A DNA stretch of 64,000 bases from Methanocella_A sp963769045 (GCA_963769045.1 CAVYKK010000019.1:186001-250000), one strand, 5' to 3'. Shown: positions 8,245 to 17,535, counted from the first letter of the stretch. Notes: generated by a model not told the origin, from the sequence alone. A program made the numbers and translations.

Positions 8245-9189
8245 CTAGCATAACCCGTCATATATTTTCAGGTAATCATTGATGACCCGGTCCCAGCTGA
8301 ACTGGCTCTCTATTGCGGCCCTGGCGTTTTGTCCGAGACGGGCCCTTAAGCGGCAGTCAGCCACCAGGTCGGACAGCCGCTCCCTGTAGTCTTCGTCGGA
8401 ATCGGCGACATACCCGTTCACGCCCGGCCGTATCATCTCGCGCACCGCCCCGACATCGTTAGTCACGACAGGCAACCCCATGGCCATCGCCTCGAGAATG
8501 GCAATGGGGAAGTTATCGTGGACCGAGTAATACAGGAAGATATCGTTATTTTTCAGGACCTCCTGCGGGGCATCCAAAAACCCGGTAAAGGTAATGTCCA
8601 GGCCAATGCCCCGGGACTTCTTTTTTACTTCTTCGAGGTATTTTCCTCCCCCGACGACGGTGTACTTTAACTTTTTATCGCTGCTCTGTCCCGCCTGCTC
8701 CACGATCCGGATGAGGTCGAGGACACCCTCCGCCTTGTCCTTAAAGCTGAACTTGGTCAGCGTGACGATGTTTACCGTGTCGCCCTCCCGGTGTCTGACC
8801 GGCTCGAACTGGTCGGGAAACACTGCGTTGGGGATTATGACCGCGTCGTCCAGGCACAGCCGCTCCTTCAGGAAACGGCTCGGCGTCGTGACTACGTCGG
8901 CCATTTTTATGGAGATCGGGAAGAAGCGCCGCCACAGGTTCCGTTCGATGGGATATTCCCCGTGTATGGTCAGTACCACGGGCTTTTTCCAGAGACGGAA
9001 GGTGATAGGGACCGCCGTATGCACGATGTCGCCGTCCGGATAAAAAGGGGACTGCAGTACCTTCTTCAGCTCGCACGTATGATGAGCCTTGCGATGGCCG
9101 TCCTTCTGCTGATTGGTCCTGCGGACAAGGCTTTTCCCCCAGTTATAGGGCCCGCCTCTGTTTACCGGAGTGATGACATTGACCTTCAT
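8245..9189 (-). CDS. Glycosyltransferase family 4 protein
   Basis: 314 residues, shorter than the usual 370 because the N-terminal acceptor domain is compact. The C-terminal GT-B donor domain is clear: VVGGGKYLEEV, TFTGFLDAPQEVL, then HDNFPIAILEAMAMGLPVV, the sugar-nucleotide site, with Asp replacing the first Glu of the usual E-x7-E motif. It ends with the FSWDRVINDYLKIY helix seen in many GT4 enzymes. Cytoplasmic, probably acting on a lipid-linked surface glycan. It lies 34 bp downstream of a second GT4 gene on the same strand and the two are likely one operon. Sugar specificity unknown. Confidence 0.9.
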   Translation of the reverse strand: MKVNVITPVNRGGPYNWGKSLVRRTNQQKDGHRKAHHTCELKKVLQSPFYPDGDIVHTAVPITFRLWKKPVVLTIHGEYPIERNLWRRFFPISIKMADVVTTPSRFLKERLCLDDAVIIPNAVFPDQFEPVRHREGDTVNIVTLTKFSFKDKAEGVLDLIRIVEQAGQSSDKKLKYTVVGGGKYLEEVKKKSRGIGLDITFTGFLDAPQEVLKNNDIFLYYSVHDNFPIAILEAMAMGLPVVTNDVGAVREMIRPGVNGYVADSDEDYRERLSDLVADCRLRARLGQNARAAIESQFSWDRVINDYLKIYDGLC

Positions 9190-9223
9190 AGTCGAGAGTC
9201 CTCGAAAAAGTGCTATGCCCCGA

Positions 9224-10333
9224 TCAATTCCTGGCGATTAATTCCTGGTAGAGCTTTAACGTCCTTTTGACGGTGTCTTCCCATGAGTATCGGTTCAGTA
9301 CCCGCTCCCGGCCGCACTGGCCCAGTCCCCTTGCGAGACTGTCATCAGACAGGAGCGCGTCGATCTTTTCTGCCAGGGCTTCCGGGTCCCGCGCCGGGAC
9401 CAGCAGCCCGCAGCCGTCCACGATATCGGTGAGCTGGGGCAGGTTCGTACAGACAACGGGCACCTCGCTGGCCATGGCTTCCAGGATGGTCCTCGGTATT
9501 CCCTCTTCCAGGCTTGGCAGTACGAAAACATCGCTGCTCTTGTAGACTTCAGGCAGTTCCCGGTTCGGGACGAACTCCCTGATGCTGACCTTTTGTGTCA
9601 GGCCCATGTCCGCGATTTTTCTTTCTATGGACTCCTTGAGGGGACCTTTGCCGATCAGCAGCAGTTCCGTCTCCGGATGTTTCTTTGCCAGGATGGCGAA
9701 CGCATCGATCAGGTATTCGACACCTTTGCCCGGGACAAAGCGGCCGATCCACAACAGCCGGCCACTTGCCGTCCGGTCCTGGCTCCGGGCGAACACATCG
9801 GTGTCAATCCCGTTGTGGATGACTGCGATCTTTTCGCCGTCGATGCCCAGATCAACAAGCGATGCCTTTTCGTTCTCCGTGTAGCAGATGATCCGGTCGG
9901 CGGCTTTGAAGGTCCATTTTGCGATGGTGGGGATATAAACGTCGTTCAGCCAGGAAGGCACGCTCTGGGACTTCAGGCCATGGTTCGTGATCACGAGCGG
10001 CGGCGACCCGAAAGCCCTCAATAAAGCACAAACGTTCGTGGAAAAGAACAGGTGCGAGTGTGCGTGGATGACATCGAAACTGCCCCTCTTGCGGAACATC
10101 GCGACGGGGAGCAGGGGCATCAGCGAATTCCCGTATAGCTTCAAGAGAGCCCGGAAACGCTGTATGCTATAGCCATCTCTGACCCCGTCGGGGGCGGAGT
10201 CGCCGTTACTTGCGGCATACACGGTCACCTCGTGGCCCTTTTTGGCCTGCAGTCGGGAAAGCTCATGTGCGTGGATGGGAAGGCCGCCGACAACGGAGGG
10301 ATAGATATCGCTTGCTACTCGTAATATTTTCAT
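9224..10333 (-). CDS. Glycosyltransferase family 4 protein
   Basis: 369 residues with both GT-B halves. The N-terminal half has VVGGLPIHAHELSRLQAKKGHEV and the HAHSHLF motif; the donor half has GRFVPGKGVEYLIDAF, LLLIGKGPLKE and EEGIPRTILEAMASEVPVV, which contains the E-x7-E catalytic pattern. A retaining transferase using a nucleotide sugar. It is the upstream member of the two-gene unit with the 8245-9189 gene. The 165-bp gap above it (10334-10498) is AT-rich with TATATAATAG-like sequence and probably carries its promoter. Confidence 0.92.
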   Translation of the reverse strand: MKILRVASDIYPSVVGGLPIHAHELSRLQAKKGHEVTVYAASNGDSAPDGVRDGYSIQRFRALLKLYGNSLMPLLPVAMFRKRGSFDVIHAHSHLFFSTNVCALLRAFGSPPLVITNHGLKSQSVPSWLNDVYIPTIAKWTFKAADRIICYTENEKASLVDLGIDGEKIAVIHNGIDTDVFARSQDRTASGRLLWIGRFVPGKGVEYLIDAFAILAKKHPETELLLIGKGPLKESIERKIADMGLTQKVSIREFVPNRELPEVYKSSDVFVLPSLEEGIPRTILEAMASEVPVVCTNLPQLTDIVDGCGLLVPARDPEALAEKIDALLSDDSLARGLGQCGRERVLNRYSWEDTVKRTLKLYQELIARN

Positions 10334-10498
10334 GAAGTACCGCCCGGATATCGCTGTCTAGGGAAATGGTATATTAATATATAATAGTAACTATAAAATA
10401 AATCATTATAATTTAGAATAAAGCGTTAAATGTTTGAAGTACGTGATAAAAAGCAAGTTTACATCGCCGGGAAAAGGAAAAAAGACATGAGAAACCCT

Positions 10499-11536
10499 TT
10501 AGAAGGCTTTTAAGAGCACAGTCTTTACCAGAGGGATTTCCAGCGCCTTGAAGAATGCCCAGCCGGCGAGAGTACCAACAGCGTCCTTCTTGCTCAGCTC
10601 GAAACAGAGCTCCAGTGAGGGGTTGTATTTTGCCTTATACGGGCATAGCCGTTTCGTGTCCGCGCCCCAGTTCTCGCATATCTTGAGCCCGTCGGCTTTT
10701 GCCTTCTTGATGAGCTCCCAATAAACGTAATCAGGATAATGAGAGTCGTCCAGATGGGTCCCGCCCATCCACAATAACATCCGGTCTTTATACTCGGTGG
10801 TGACTATTGCGAACTTTAGCTCCTCCCGGTCATAGAGGAAGTAAATTTTCACGTTATCGGGGAAAGCGGCAATAAGATCTCTGAGATAGTCCGGGCTCTG
10901 GCAATGGTAGAATGTCTGGCCATATGCAGAGAGTTTGTCCCGCATGATCTCGAACACTTTTTCCGGGTCGTTAACCGCTTCCAGCCTTAACGAGCCGGAC
11001 TGTTTCTCCACGGCCATTATATTTGACCGGAGTTTCTTCGCCAGGCGGTTCCATAGGTCGTCCAGCGAATATTCAAGGTTAATAACGTAGCCGTACTGAG
11101 GCTTCAGGGTATACCCGCCCCAGGCGAAGGACCTCATGTCGTCAAGCCCGGGGGACGTAGAGATCGACGTATAATTGGAGCCGATCTTAGCGATCTCTTC
11201 TTCCATCTCGGTGGCAACGATCTCTAAATAGCCCTCTTTCTTATTCTGTTTTAGTGTTGCGAAATTCTGGTTCATGACGAAACCCAGGTGGGGGACGTAG
11301 AGCAGGACTTGCATGGGCGGTGAGTACAGTATCTTCAGCCCATTTGCCCGCCTGAAGAAGAGCGGGAACAGGCAGATCAGCTCGCTGCCTTTATAGATCC
11401 CGTAGGGCAACAGTTTCATGCCGCTGTATTTCTCCATAATCTTCAGGAAATCCCACCGGTGAAACAGGAGACCATGAGGGCTCTTCTCAATAAAGTCATC
11501 CCACAGGGATTTATCGTCAATGATCCGGACCGTCAA
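10499..11536 (-). CDS. FemAB/GNAT-fold acyltransferase-like protein (paralogue A)
   Basis: 345 residues of the FemAB / BioF2-like acetyltransferase kind: an N-terminal GNAT half (FHRWDFLKIMEKYSGM, ELICLFPLFFRR) and a C-terminal half with the WNRLAKKLRSNIMAVEK helix and the LLWMGGTHLDDSHYPDYVYWELI acyl-donor-like segment. Such proteins transfer amino acids or acyl groups to surface glycans or peptides in bacteria; the archaeal substrate is unknown. The first 75 residues are almost the same as those of the next gene upstream (11576-12601), while the rest differs strongly. The stop is followed by nothing recognisable. Confidence 0.8.
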   Translation of the reverse strand: MTVRIIDDKSLWDDFIEKSPHGLLFHRWDFLKIMEKYSGMKLLPYGIYKGSELICLFPLFFRRANGLKILYSPPMQVLLYVPHLGFVMNQNFATLKQNKKEGYLEIVATEMEEEIAKIGSNYTSISTSPGLDDMRSFAWGGYTLKPQYGYVINLEYSLDDLWNRLAKKLRSNIMAVEKQSGSLRLEAVNDPEKVFEIMRDKLSAYGQTFYHCQSPDYLRDLIAAFPDNVKIYFLYDREELKFAIVTTEYKDRMLLWMGGTHLDDSHYPDYVYWELIKKAKADGLKICENWGADTKRLCPYKAKYNPSLELCFELSKKDAVGTLAGWAFFKALEIPLVKTVLLKAF

Positions 11537-11575
11537 AGAGATTTCTCCATCAAGCTGTTTCCATGCCCCCGGTTT

Positions 11576-12601
11576 TTACTTGATCAAGCCCCGCAGCAGT
11601 GGCACATTCATTGCGGTATAGAATGCCTTTCCGGCCATGTTTCCAAAAGCATCCTTCTTGTACAGGTACTGGCAGCATTCCAGCCCCGGATTGAACTTGG
11701 TCTTAAATAAGCACAGCCGCTTCGTGTTGGCGTCCGGGTTCTCATAGCTCGTGAACCCTTTCGCTTTGGCCATTTTCATGATATTCCATGTCAGGTATTC
11801 CGAATAGTCGCCATCCTTCGGGCTTCCGCCCATCCACGCGCTGACACGGCCTTTGTATTCTATTGTGACCAGCATAGAGACTATCTCGCTGTTCTCAAGC
11901 AGTTGATACGTGCGGACATTATCCGGGTAAGCGGCATGGATCGCTTTCAGGTACTCCGGGCGCTGGTTGTGCCAGAAAGTATGGCCCTCCCCGGCCAGTT
12001 TTTTCCTCATGATGCGGAACATGGTATGTGGATCGTTCTCGATCTTAATCTCCAGCTCGCCGGAGCGTTTCTCCATCGCCCTTAACCTTGCCTTGAGCTT
12101 CTTCTCCAGGCGGCCCCATAAAGCGTCTACCGGGTCTCGCAAGTCGATAACGTAGTTGTACTGCGTCTTCATGCTATAGCCCCCCCACAGGAACGATCTG
12201 ACATCCGTTAGCCGGGGAGCTGTGTAAATCGATACGACGTTCGGGCTGAGCCTGGCGATCTCTGCCTGGAAATCGGCGACGACGAGATCGAGATAGTGCT
12301 CCTTTTTGAGCTGCCGTAACTCATCATAGGCTTCGCACATGACGAAACCCAGATAAGGGATATAGGTCAGCAGCAGTATAGGGGGCGAGTACAGCATCTT
12401 CAGCCCGTTCGCCCGCCTGAAGAAGAGCGGGAACAGGCAGATCAGTTCGTTGCCTTTATAGATACCGTAGGGCAACAACTGCATGCCGCTGTATTTCTCC
12501 ATGATCTTCAGGAAATCCCACTTGTGGAACAGGAGGCCATAGGGGCTCTTATCGACAAAGCCATCCCATAAGGATTTGTCGTCAATGATGCCGGCAGTCA
12601 T
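11576..12601 (-). CDS. FemAB/GNAT-fold acyltransferase-like protein (paralogue B)
   Basis: 341 residues, same architecture as the neighbouring paralogue. Shared motifs: IIDDKSLWD, LLPYGIYKG, FPLFFRRANGLK, then a diverged C-terminal half with WGRLEKKLKARLRAMEKRSG and SAWMGGSPKDGDYSEYLTWNIM. The coding start ATG follows GATCACC only weakly. Upstream lies a 309-bp AT-rich spacer shared with the divergent secreted GH16 gene. Tandem paralogues of this family within glycan clusters suggest modification of two positions or two substrates, which is inference. Confidence 0.8.
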   Translation of the reverse strand: MTAGIIDDKSLWDGFVDKSPYGLLFHKWDFLKIMEKYSGMQLLPYGIYKGNELICLFPLFFRRANGLKMLYSPPILLLTYIPYLGFVMCEAYDELRQLKKEHYLDLVVADFQAEIARLSPNVVSIYTAPRLTDVRSFLWGGYSMKTQYNYVIDLRDPVDALWGRLEKKLKARLRAMEKRSGELEIKIENDPHTMFRIMRKKLAGEGHTFWHNQRPEYLKAIHAAYPDNVRTYQLLENSEIVSMLVTIEYKGRVSAWMGGSPKDGDYSEYLTWNIMKMAKAKGFTSYENPDANTKRLCLFKTKFNPGLECCQYLYKKDAFGNMAGKAFYTAMNVPLLRGLIK

Positions 12602-12910
12602 ATGATCACCATGCGAAGAAAAGTCACAGCCCGTTTCTCCTTTAGAATATCATACATATAATAATATAATAATCACATATCTATTGTATAATAATATATA
12701 ATACTTACGGCAATAGCTGGACGTGCCATTACCGGCATTGAGCTTAAATACTTATTTTTTCAAATTAATTTAAACTTAATGATAAAAATTTTATTTAGAA
12801 TTAGCCTGAATATTAACATATTTTTTTAAACAATCGAAAAAATATGTAAAAAATTTCCAAAATAGCTGAAAGTATATATATTATAATTTTAAACTTTCTT
12901 AGCAAGCGCA
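12602..12910. promoter_or_regulatory. AT-rich divergent promoter region with TATA box for the GH16 gene
   Basis: This 309-bp gap is far richer in A+T than its surroundings. On the plus strand AGTATATATATTATAATT at 12871-12888 is a strong TATA box. Its centre near 12878 predicts a start at about 12905, within a few bases of the ATG at 12911, so that message would be leaderless or nearly so, in agreement with the absence of a ribosome binding site there. On the minus strand TATATTATTATACAAT near 12660-12700 could serve the acyltransferase pair. Two short runs of A and T near 12780-12850 may be curved DNA. Confidence 0.6.
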
Positions 12911-14623
12911 ATGAGTACTAACACTCTCTATAATTCGGAGGGATTGAAAATAAAAACTAAAACTTTTACCATAACGGCGGTAATTTTGATAATGCTATTA
13001 TCGGCGTTCAGCGTTGTCTCGCTAAGCGACCGAAGCATAGCGAATGCCCATGCAGATATCCCGGCTTTATCCGGCCCGGTGCCAGCGTCGGTGACGGCGG
13101 CGGCCACGGGAACCGATCTTCTCTACGACGATTTTTCCACCCGGAGAAGCGATCTCTGGACCGTGTCCTCACGCAAAAACGGTCCCCAGGGGACGACCTA
13201 TACGACCGCCAACGTCGCGTTTTCGAAAGGCAACGTCGTGCTGACGTCCTTGAACAGGGCCCACACCGGCGGCGAGGTCCAGAGCACGGGCCAGTATAGC
13301 TACGGCATATACCGGGCAAGCATGAAGCCGGTCATGTCGCCGGGCTCCCGCCTGAGCTTCACGACGTACCGGTACTTCGCGGCCGGGCCCGACGAGATCG
13401 ACGCCCAGTTTACATACGAGAGCCAGAAGTACTACATGAACTTCGTGACCAACGCAAACGGCAGACAGAACGCCTATAAGTATGCATTGCCGTTCAACCC
13501 GTCTGCGAGTTACCACACGTATGGTTACAACTGGTACAGCAACAGGGTCGAATTCGTTGTGGACGAGAAGATAATCTGGACCTCGACGACGGCGATACCC
13601 ACACATGCGTCCAACGTCCTGTTGAACAACTGGGTGATCAGGTATGCGTCTACACAATACCCGGCCAGCAAGCTGAACGTAGACTGGATCTCGGTCGCGC
13701 CGATCGGCTCGTCGCCGACACCGACGCCGGCCCCCACTGCCACGCCGACGGCCACGCCAAAGCCGACGATAACCCCGACGGCAACGCCGACACCGACACC
13801 CCGGCCGACCATCGCCCCGACACCGATGCCGACAGTGACCCCGACCCCGACGCCGAAACCTACGGTCACGCCGGCACCGACGGCAACACCGACCCCGACA
13901 CCACGGCCTACTGTGACGCCGACACCGACGCCCAGGCCGACCATCGCCCCGACACCGATGCCGACGGCGACACCGGTACCGGGCCCCGGAGAGCCTGCCC
14001 CGTCGTCCAAATACCAGCTCTATGAGCTGTTCAACACCGACAGCGGCCAGTGGACAAAACGCTCGGGCACGTGGGACTCGTCCTTCGTACTCACGACGTT
14101 CTACCCGGCAAACGTAGCACTGTCGAACGGCAATCTCGTGCTCAAGTCGAGCGTCAGGGACCATGCCGGCGGCGAGTATGATTCCAGGAGCAAATATTCC
14201 TTCGGAAAATACAGGTCGAGCATAAAGCTGGACCAGACCACGGATACGTTCGAGACCTTCTTCAGCTATCAGTGGGAGACCTCGTCGGTTAAGCAGAACG
14301 AGATCGACATTGAGTTCATAAAGGGCAGCGACGGCAGGACCGTAATGATGGTGGGTACCTACTACGACTACGTCAGGACTCACTACGACTACGTCTTACC
14401 GTTCGACCCGAGCGCCGGGTTCCACGTCTACGGCTACGACTGGTACACCGACCATGTGGACTTCATCGTGGACGGCAAAATTGTCTGGACTTCGAGAAGC
14501 AACATACCGAGAAACCCGATGTACGTGGAGTTCAACAACTGGATCGTCAAGAGCGTGTCCGGCAGCTACGGCACGGGACTGAACACCGAGTACGTCGACT
14601 GGGTAACCTACGAGCCATTTTAA
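12911..14623 (+). CDS. Secreted protein with two GH16-like glucanase domains and a Pro-Thr linker
   Basis: 570 residues. A signal peptide occupies about residues 13-47 (TFTITAVILIMLLSAFSVVS core). Domain 1 (about 70-265) and domain 2 (about 368-570) are concanavalin-like jelly-rolls of the lichenase / GH16 type, joined by a linker of threonine-proline repeats (about 268-360). Domain 2 has the full catalytic motif E464-I-D466-I-E468 and the GYDWYTDHVDFIVDG signature. Domain 1 reads E162-I-D164-A-Q166: the acid/base Glu is replaced by Gln, so it is probably a non-hydrolytic glycan-binding domain. It lies in a surface-polysaccharide cluster and probably trims or binds extracellular beta-glucan. 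The long opposing open frame at 13169-14383 is only a shadow of the GC-rich linker. Confidence 0.85.
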   Translation: MSTNTLYNSEGLKIKTKTFTITAVILIMLLSAFSVVSLSDRSIANAHADIPALSGPVPASVTAAATGTDLLYDDFSTRRSDLWTVSSRKNGPQGTTYTTANVAFSKGNVVLTSLNRAHTGGEVQSTGQYSYGIYRASMKPVMSPGSRLSFTTYRYFAAGPDEIDAQFTYESQKYYMNFVTNANGRQNAYKYALPFNPSASYHTYGYNWYSNRVEFVVDEKIIWTSTTAIPTHASNVLLNNWVIRYASTQYPASKLNVDWISVAPIGSSPTPTPAPTATPTATPKPTITPTATPTPTPRPTIAPTPMPTVTPTPTPKPTVTPAPTATPTPTPRPTVTPTPTPRPTIAPTPMPTATPVPGPGEPAPSSKYQLYELFNTDSGQWTKRSGTWDSSFVLTTFYPANVALSNGNLVLKSSVRDHAGGEYDSRSKYSFGKYRSSIKLDQTTDTFETFFSYQWETSSVKQNEIDIEFIKGSDGRTVMMVGTYYDYVRTHYDYVLPFDPSAGFHVYGYDWYTDHVDFIVDGKIVWTSRSNIPRNPMYVEFNNWIVKSVSGSYGTGLNTEYVDWVTYEPF

Positions 14624-14627
14624 GGTA

Positions 14628-14652
14628 GCCGGGGTTTTCCCGGCCTTTTTTA
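14628..14652 (+). terminator. Hairpin terminator after the GH16 gene
   Basis: GCCGGG (14628-14633) pairs with CCCGGC (14639-14644) around a GTTTT loop and is followed by CTTTTTTATTT. It begins four bases after the stop codon. Intrinsic U-tract termination is used by archaeal RNA polymerase, so this fits. Confidence 0.75.
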
Positions 14653-14732
14653 TTTAGATCATTGGGCATCGCGTTACTGTTTTCAGAAAATACCTTAGCG
14701 CATCGTCATTCCAGACATGTTGTATACACTGA

Positions 14733-14876
14733 AAAGACATTTAACACAAAGGCCACGAAGGCCACAATGGCCACAATGGCCTTTTTATAAAGGGGCTTCC
14801 ATGAACATTTTTAAACGTACGTTGTGGCCTTTGTGGCCTTAGTGGCCTTTGTGTCAAGTGCCTTTTCAGCCTGTAC
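14733..14876. repeat. Composite inverted repeat of GGCCACAA-type words
   Basis: Between two convergent genes. Bases 14744-14756 (ACACAAAGGCCAC) are the exact complement of 14842-14854. The arms extend imperfectly to GAAAAG at 14731 and CTTTTC at 14861. The left arm holds four tandem copies of a GGCCACAA word, the right arm three of the complement. The loop reads CTTTTTATAAAGGGGCTTCC then TTTTTAAACGTAC, very close to the loop of the element at 54403-54532. Confidence 0.8.
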
Positions 14877-14904
14877 AAAAGATATGCAAAGGACCGGTCT
14901 TAGA

Positions 14905-16461
14905 TCATTTGGTCACATTCCCGTGGATGAATTTCAGGTTGACGCCGAGTCTTTTTTCGATCATTTCCAGTATCATGAGGTCTTCGGCATCCACGGCCTT
15001 TAGCAGGACCATGAGGACCGTGTATCCGATCAGATAAGCGGCCAGGCCGGCGGTCCCGAGGAGGATCGTCGGCGTCAGCGCCAGCCAGTTCATCGATAAA
15101 AAGGCCAGGGCCAGCAAGACGAAGGATAACCCGACGGACAAAACGTAGCTCCGGGTCAGGGGGTGTATCTTCAGCACCTGGAATAACCTTACCGAGAGCA
15201 GGATGTTGGCGATGGCCGCGGATAATGTGATGGATACCGCAGCGCCCGCGATCCCGAACGGCGGTATGAGCAGGAGGCTGAAAGCCAGGTTCAGGGCTGC
15301 GTTCACCAGGAACGACTGGATGATGTATCGGGTCTTCCCGATGGATATCAGCGTATGATAGTTGGGCCCGGTCAGGGGGTTGATGATGTACCCGAGGGCC
15401 ATTATCTGCAACACGAACGCTATGCCCTCATACCGGGCCCCGAACAACAGGTTCAGGATTGGCTGGGGAAACAGGACGAACAGGAAAAAGATCGGCAGGG
15501 TACATAAGTACCCCCATTTGGTCGTGGTGACGTAGCTTCGCTTCAGTTCGGCCAGGTTGTCGCTGCCGAACAGGCTGGAGACGATCGGCGTATAGATGTA
15601 CCCGAGCGAGTTCACCACGGTCAGCATGAGGCTGGCCATCATCAGTACGATATCAAATTCACCAACCAGATCGGGGGTCTTATAAAAAGCGAGGATCAGC
15701 ATGGTTGCCTGGGACATCATCATGAGCAGCATGTTGACCGACAGCAGCGGCAGGGAAAACCGTAGCAGGTCTCCGGTCATCGAATTGTCCCCCCTGCGGA
15801 ACAGGGGGCTCTGGCCCCGGTTAACCCGGCGGATATAAAAGAGGAATACGGCCAGTGTCAGGACAAACGACAGTAAATAGGCATATACTATCGCGTCGAA
15901 GGGCAGGTTGAACAATAATATCACGGCCAGAAACGACAGGTATGATAGCGGCCGCAGGACGTCGTTGAACAACACTTTTACCCGGGGGTTGCTGAAGCCC
16001 CTCATGATAGAGATCAGTATCCCGATCAGGAGTATGCAAGGTACACTCAACAACACGATCTTTAAGATTCCGGACAATGCGGGAGCGTGGAAAATGTTTG
16101 TAGAAATGAAGTCTGAAAACAAAAATGATATCAGAGTAAAGAATATTCCCGATAAAAGGACGATTTTTATCGAGGCATAAATTGTATTCATTACGCGTGC
16201 GTTGTCTGCTTTTCCCACGAAATAGGCGATGTATCTCGACGAGCCTTCGTCCATGCCGAGTATGGCTATGCCGGATATCATCCCGGTCACCGTAATGGCC
16301 AGCGTATAAATGCCGTACTGGTCCTGGGTCGTATACCGTACGAGGAGCACCCGGATGAGGAAATTCAACGCGAGCGAGACGATGACCCCGAAAAAGACGA
16401 TCATGCTCCCTTTCATGATGCTTTGCAAAGAGTCGCCAGGAGCCTTAGCCATGATACCCAT
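14905..16461 (-). CDS. Polysaccharide flippase, MATE/Wzx-like (MVF superfamily)
   Basis: 518 residues with about 14 membrane helices; exports lipid-linked oligosaccharide across the membrane. The opening AKAPGDSLQSIMKGSMIVFFG and LVRYTTQDQYGIYTLA are typical of archaeal polysaccharide biosynthesis (PST/Wzx) proteins, and GMDEGSSRYIAYFVG matches the second conserved loop. The start at 16461 (MGIMAKAP) or 16452 is preferred over the longer frame to 16542, whose extra residues are hydrophobic nonsense across the promoter. A TATA box about 26 bases upstream suggests a leaderless message. It is divergent from the second GH16 gene. Confidence 0.88.
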   Translation of the reverse strand: MGIMAKAPGDSLQSIMKGSMIVFFGVIVSLALNFLIRVLLVRYTTQDQYGIYTLAITVTGMISGIAILGMDEGSSRYIAYFVGKADNARVMNTIYASIKIVLLSGIFFTLISFLFSDFISTNIFHAPALSGILKIVLLSVPCILLIGILISIMRGFSNPRVKVLFNDVLRPLSYLSFLAVILLFNLPFDAIVYAYLLSFVLTLAVFLFYIRRVNRGQSPLFRRGDNSMTGDLLRFSLPLLSVNMLLMMMSQATMLILAFYKTPDLVGEFDIVLMMASLMLTVVNSLGYIYTPIVSSLFGSDNLAELKRSYVTTTKWGYLCTLPIFFLFVLFPQPILNLLFGARYEGIAFVLQIMALGYIINPLTGPNYHTLISIGKTRYIIQSFLVNAALNLAFSLLLIPPFGIAGAAVSITLSAAIANILLSVRLFQVLKIHPLTRSYVLSVGLSFVLLALAFLSMNWLALTPTILLGTAGLAAYLIGYTVLMVLLKAVDAEDLMILEMIEKRLGVNLKFIHGNVTK

Positions 16462-16517
16462 GGTAATATTGCAAACATTAATATATATATGCGTTATATA
16501 AAAAGTGGTATCACAAA
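16462..16517. promoter_or_regulatory. Compact divergent promoter between the flippase and second GH16 gene
   Basis: A 56-bp gap serves two genes. ATTAATATATATATGCG (about 16477-16493) reads as a TATA box in both directions: its centre lies about 24-26 bases from the flippase ATG at 16461 and about 33 bases from the GH16 ATG at 16518. TTATATAAAAAG (16492-16503) is a second plus-strand candidate. Neither ATG has a ribosome binding site, in keeping with leaderless messages. The two genes are probably co-regulated. Confidence 0.55.
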
Positions 16518-17375
16518 ATGGAGAAGGCGTTTTTAGCGGCATCGCTTATATCCCTCATGATTATATCCCTGGCCCCATTGGTACAGGGCTCCGTTTTCGA
16601 TAGCATGCCATTTGTCCCTTCGTTCCCCGTGGCATTTACCGCAAGTTCGTCACCCCGGCCGATCGTCAGCCCGTCTGCCGGCCAGGACGTGTCTCTGATT
16701 GCACAGGGTCCGGACTTTACGGGGAACCCGTCGCCAGTTTCGGGGCTTCCATCGGGCTACAGGCTCTATGATACCTTCGACTCGCTAAGAAGTGACCTGT
16801 GGACCGTATCCTCTTACAAGCCGGATTCGGATACCCTGACGACAACGTTCCTGCCGTCTAACGTCCGATCTCTCGACGGCAGGCTGGTGCTCCGGGCTTC
16901 CGTAGCCAACAATAAAGGCGGCGAATACAGGTCTAACGGCAAGTTTTCCCCTGGCAAGTACAGGGCCAGCATCAAGGTCGATCAGGCGCCCGGCACCTAC
17001 CTGACTTTCTTCGCATACGTGTGGCCGTCAGAGCAGGGCGACAACGTCCAGAATGAGATCGACGTCGAGCTGATAATCAACCACGGGAAGACAACTGCAA
17101 TGCTGAGTACCTGGCGCGACTATACCAAAACGCAGTATCTCTATGAGTTGCCTTTCGACCCTTCTGCGGACTATCACACCTATGGCTTTGACTGGTACAC
17201 GGACCGCGTCGAGTTCTACATCGACGACATGACCATGCCCGTATGGACTTCCCACAGCAACATCCCGCAGGACCCGATGTACGTCTACTTCAATAGCTGG
17301 GTGGATAAGGACCATCTGTCAGACTATGGAAACGGCGTCAGCACCGAATACGTCGACTGGGTATCCGTCGAGTAA
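16518..17375 (+). CDS. Secreted GH16-like beta-glucanase
   Basis: 285 residues: signal peptide (about residues 1-25, AASLISLMIISLAPLVQGSV), a short serine/proline-rich spacer, and one GH16-like domain (about 85-285). The catalytic triad motif is intact as E180-I-D182-V-E184, and GFDWYTDRVEFYIDD matches the conserved strand after the active site. It is closest to domain 2 of the 12911 gene (GGEYRSNGKFSPGKYRASIK against GGEYDSRSKYSFGKYRSSIK). Probably an endo-acting beta-glucan hydrolase at the cell surface; substrate (laminarin-, lichenan- or self-polysaccharide-like) is inference. Confidence 0.85.
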   Translation: MEKAFLAASLISLMIISLAPLVQGSVFDSMPFVPSFPVAFTASSSPRPIVSPSAGQDVSLIAQGPDFTGNPSPVSGLPSGYRLYDTFDSLRSDLWTVSSYKPDSDTLTTTFLPSNVRSLDGRLVLRASVANNKGGEYRSNGKFSPGKYRASIKVDQAPGTYLTFFAYVWPSEQGDNVQNEIDVELIINHGKTTAMLSTWRDYTKTQYLYELPFDPSADYHTYGFDWYTDRVEFYIDDMTMPVWTSHSNIPQDPMYVYFNSWVDKDHLSDYGNGVSTEYVDWVSVE

Positions 17376-17535
17376 AATATAAATATTAATAAATAATATT
17401 TAATTTTATACAACCGCCAGGCCCGTAACAAGTTGTGTACAGGCAGGCCGGCGGGCAGCGTAAAAACGGCCTTTTACTGCGGCCCTTTGCCTGGCCTGGC
17501 CCGGAAAGGCCGGGACATTAGCCCGGAGCGTTAAT

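Noticed and set aside
13169..14383. 404-residue minus-strand frame opposite the GH16 gene
   Set aside because: It mirrors the Pro-Thr linker and the GC-rich codons of the real gene; composition is Arg/Cys/Gly-rich without domains.
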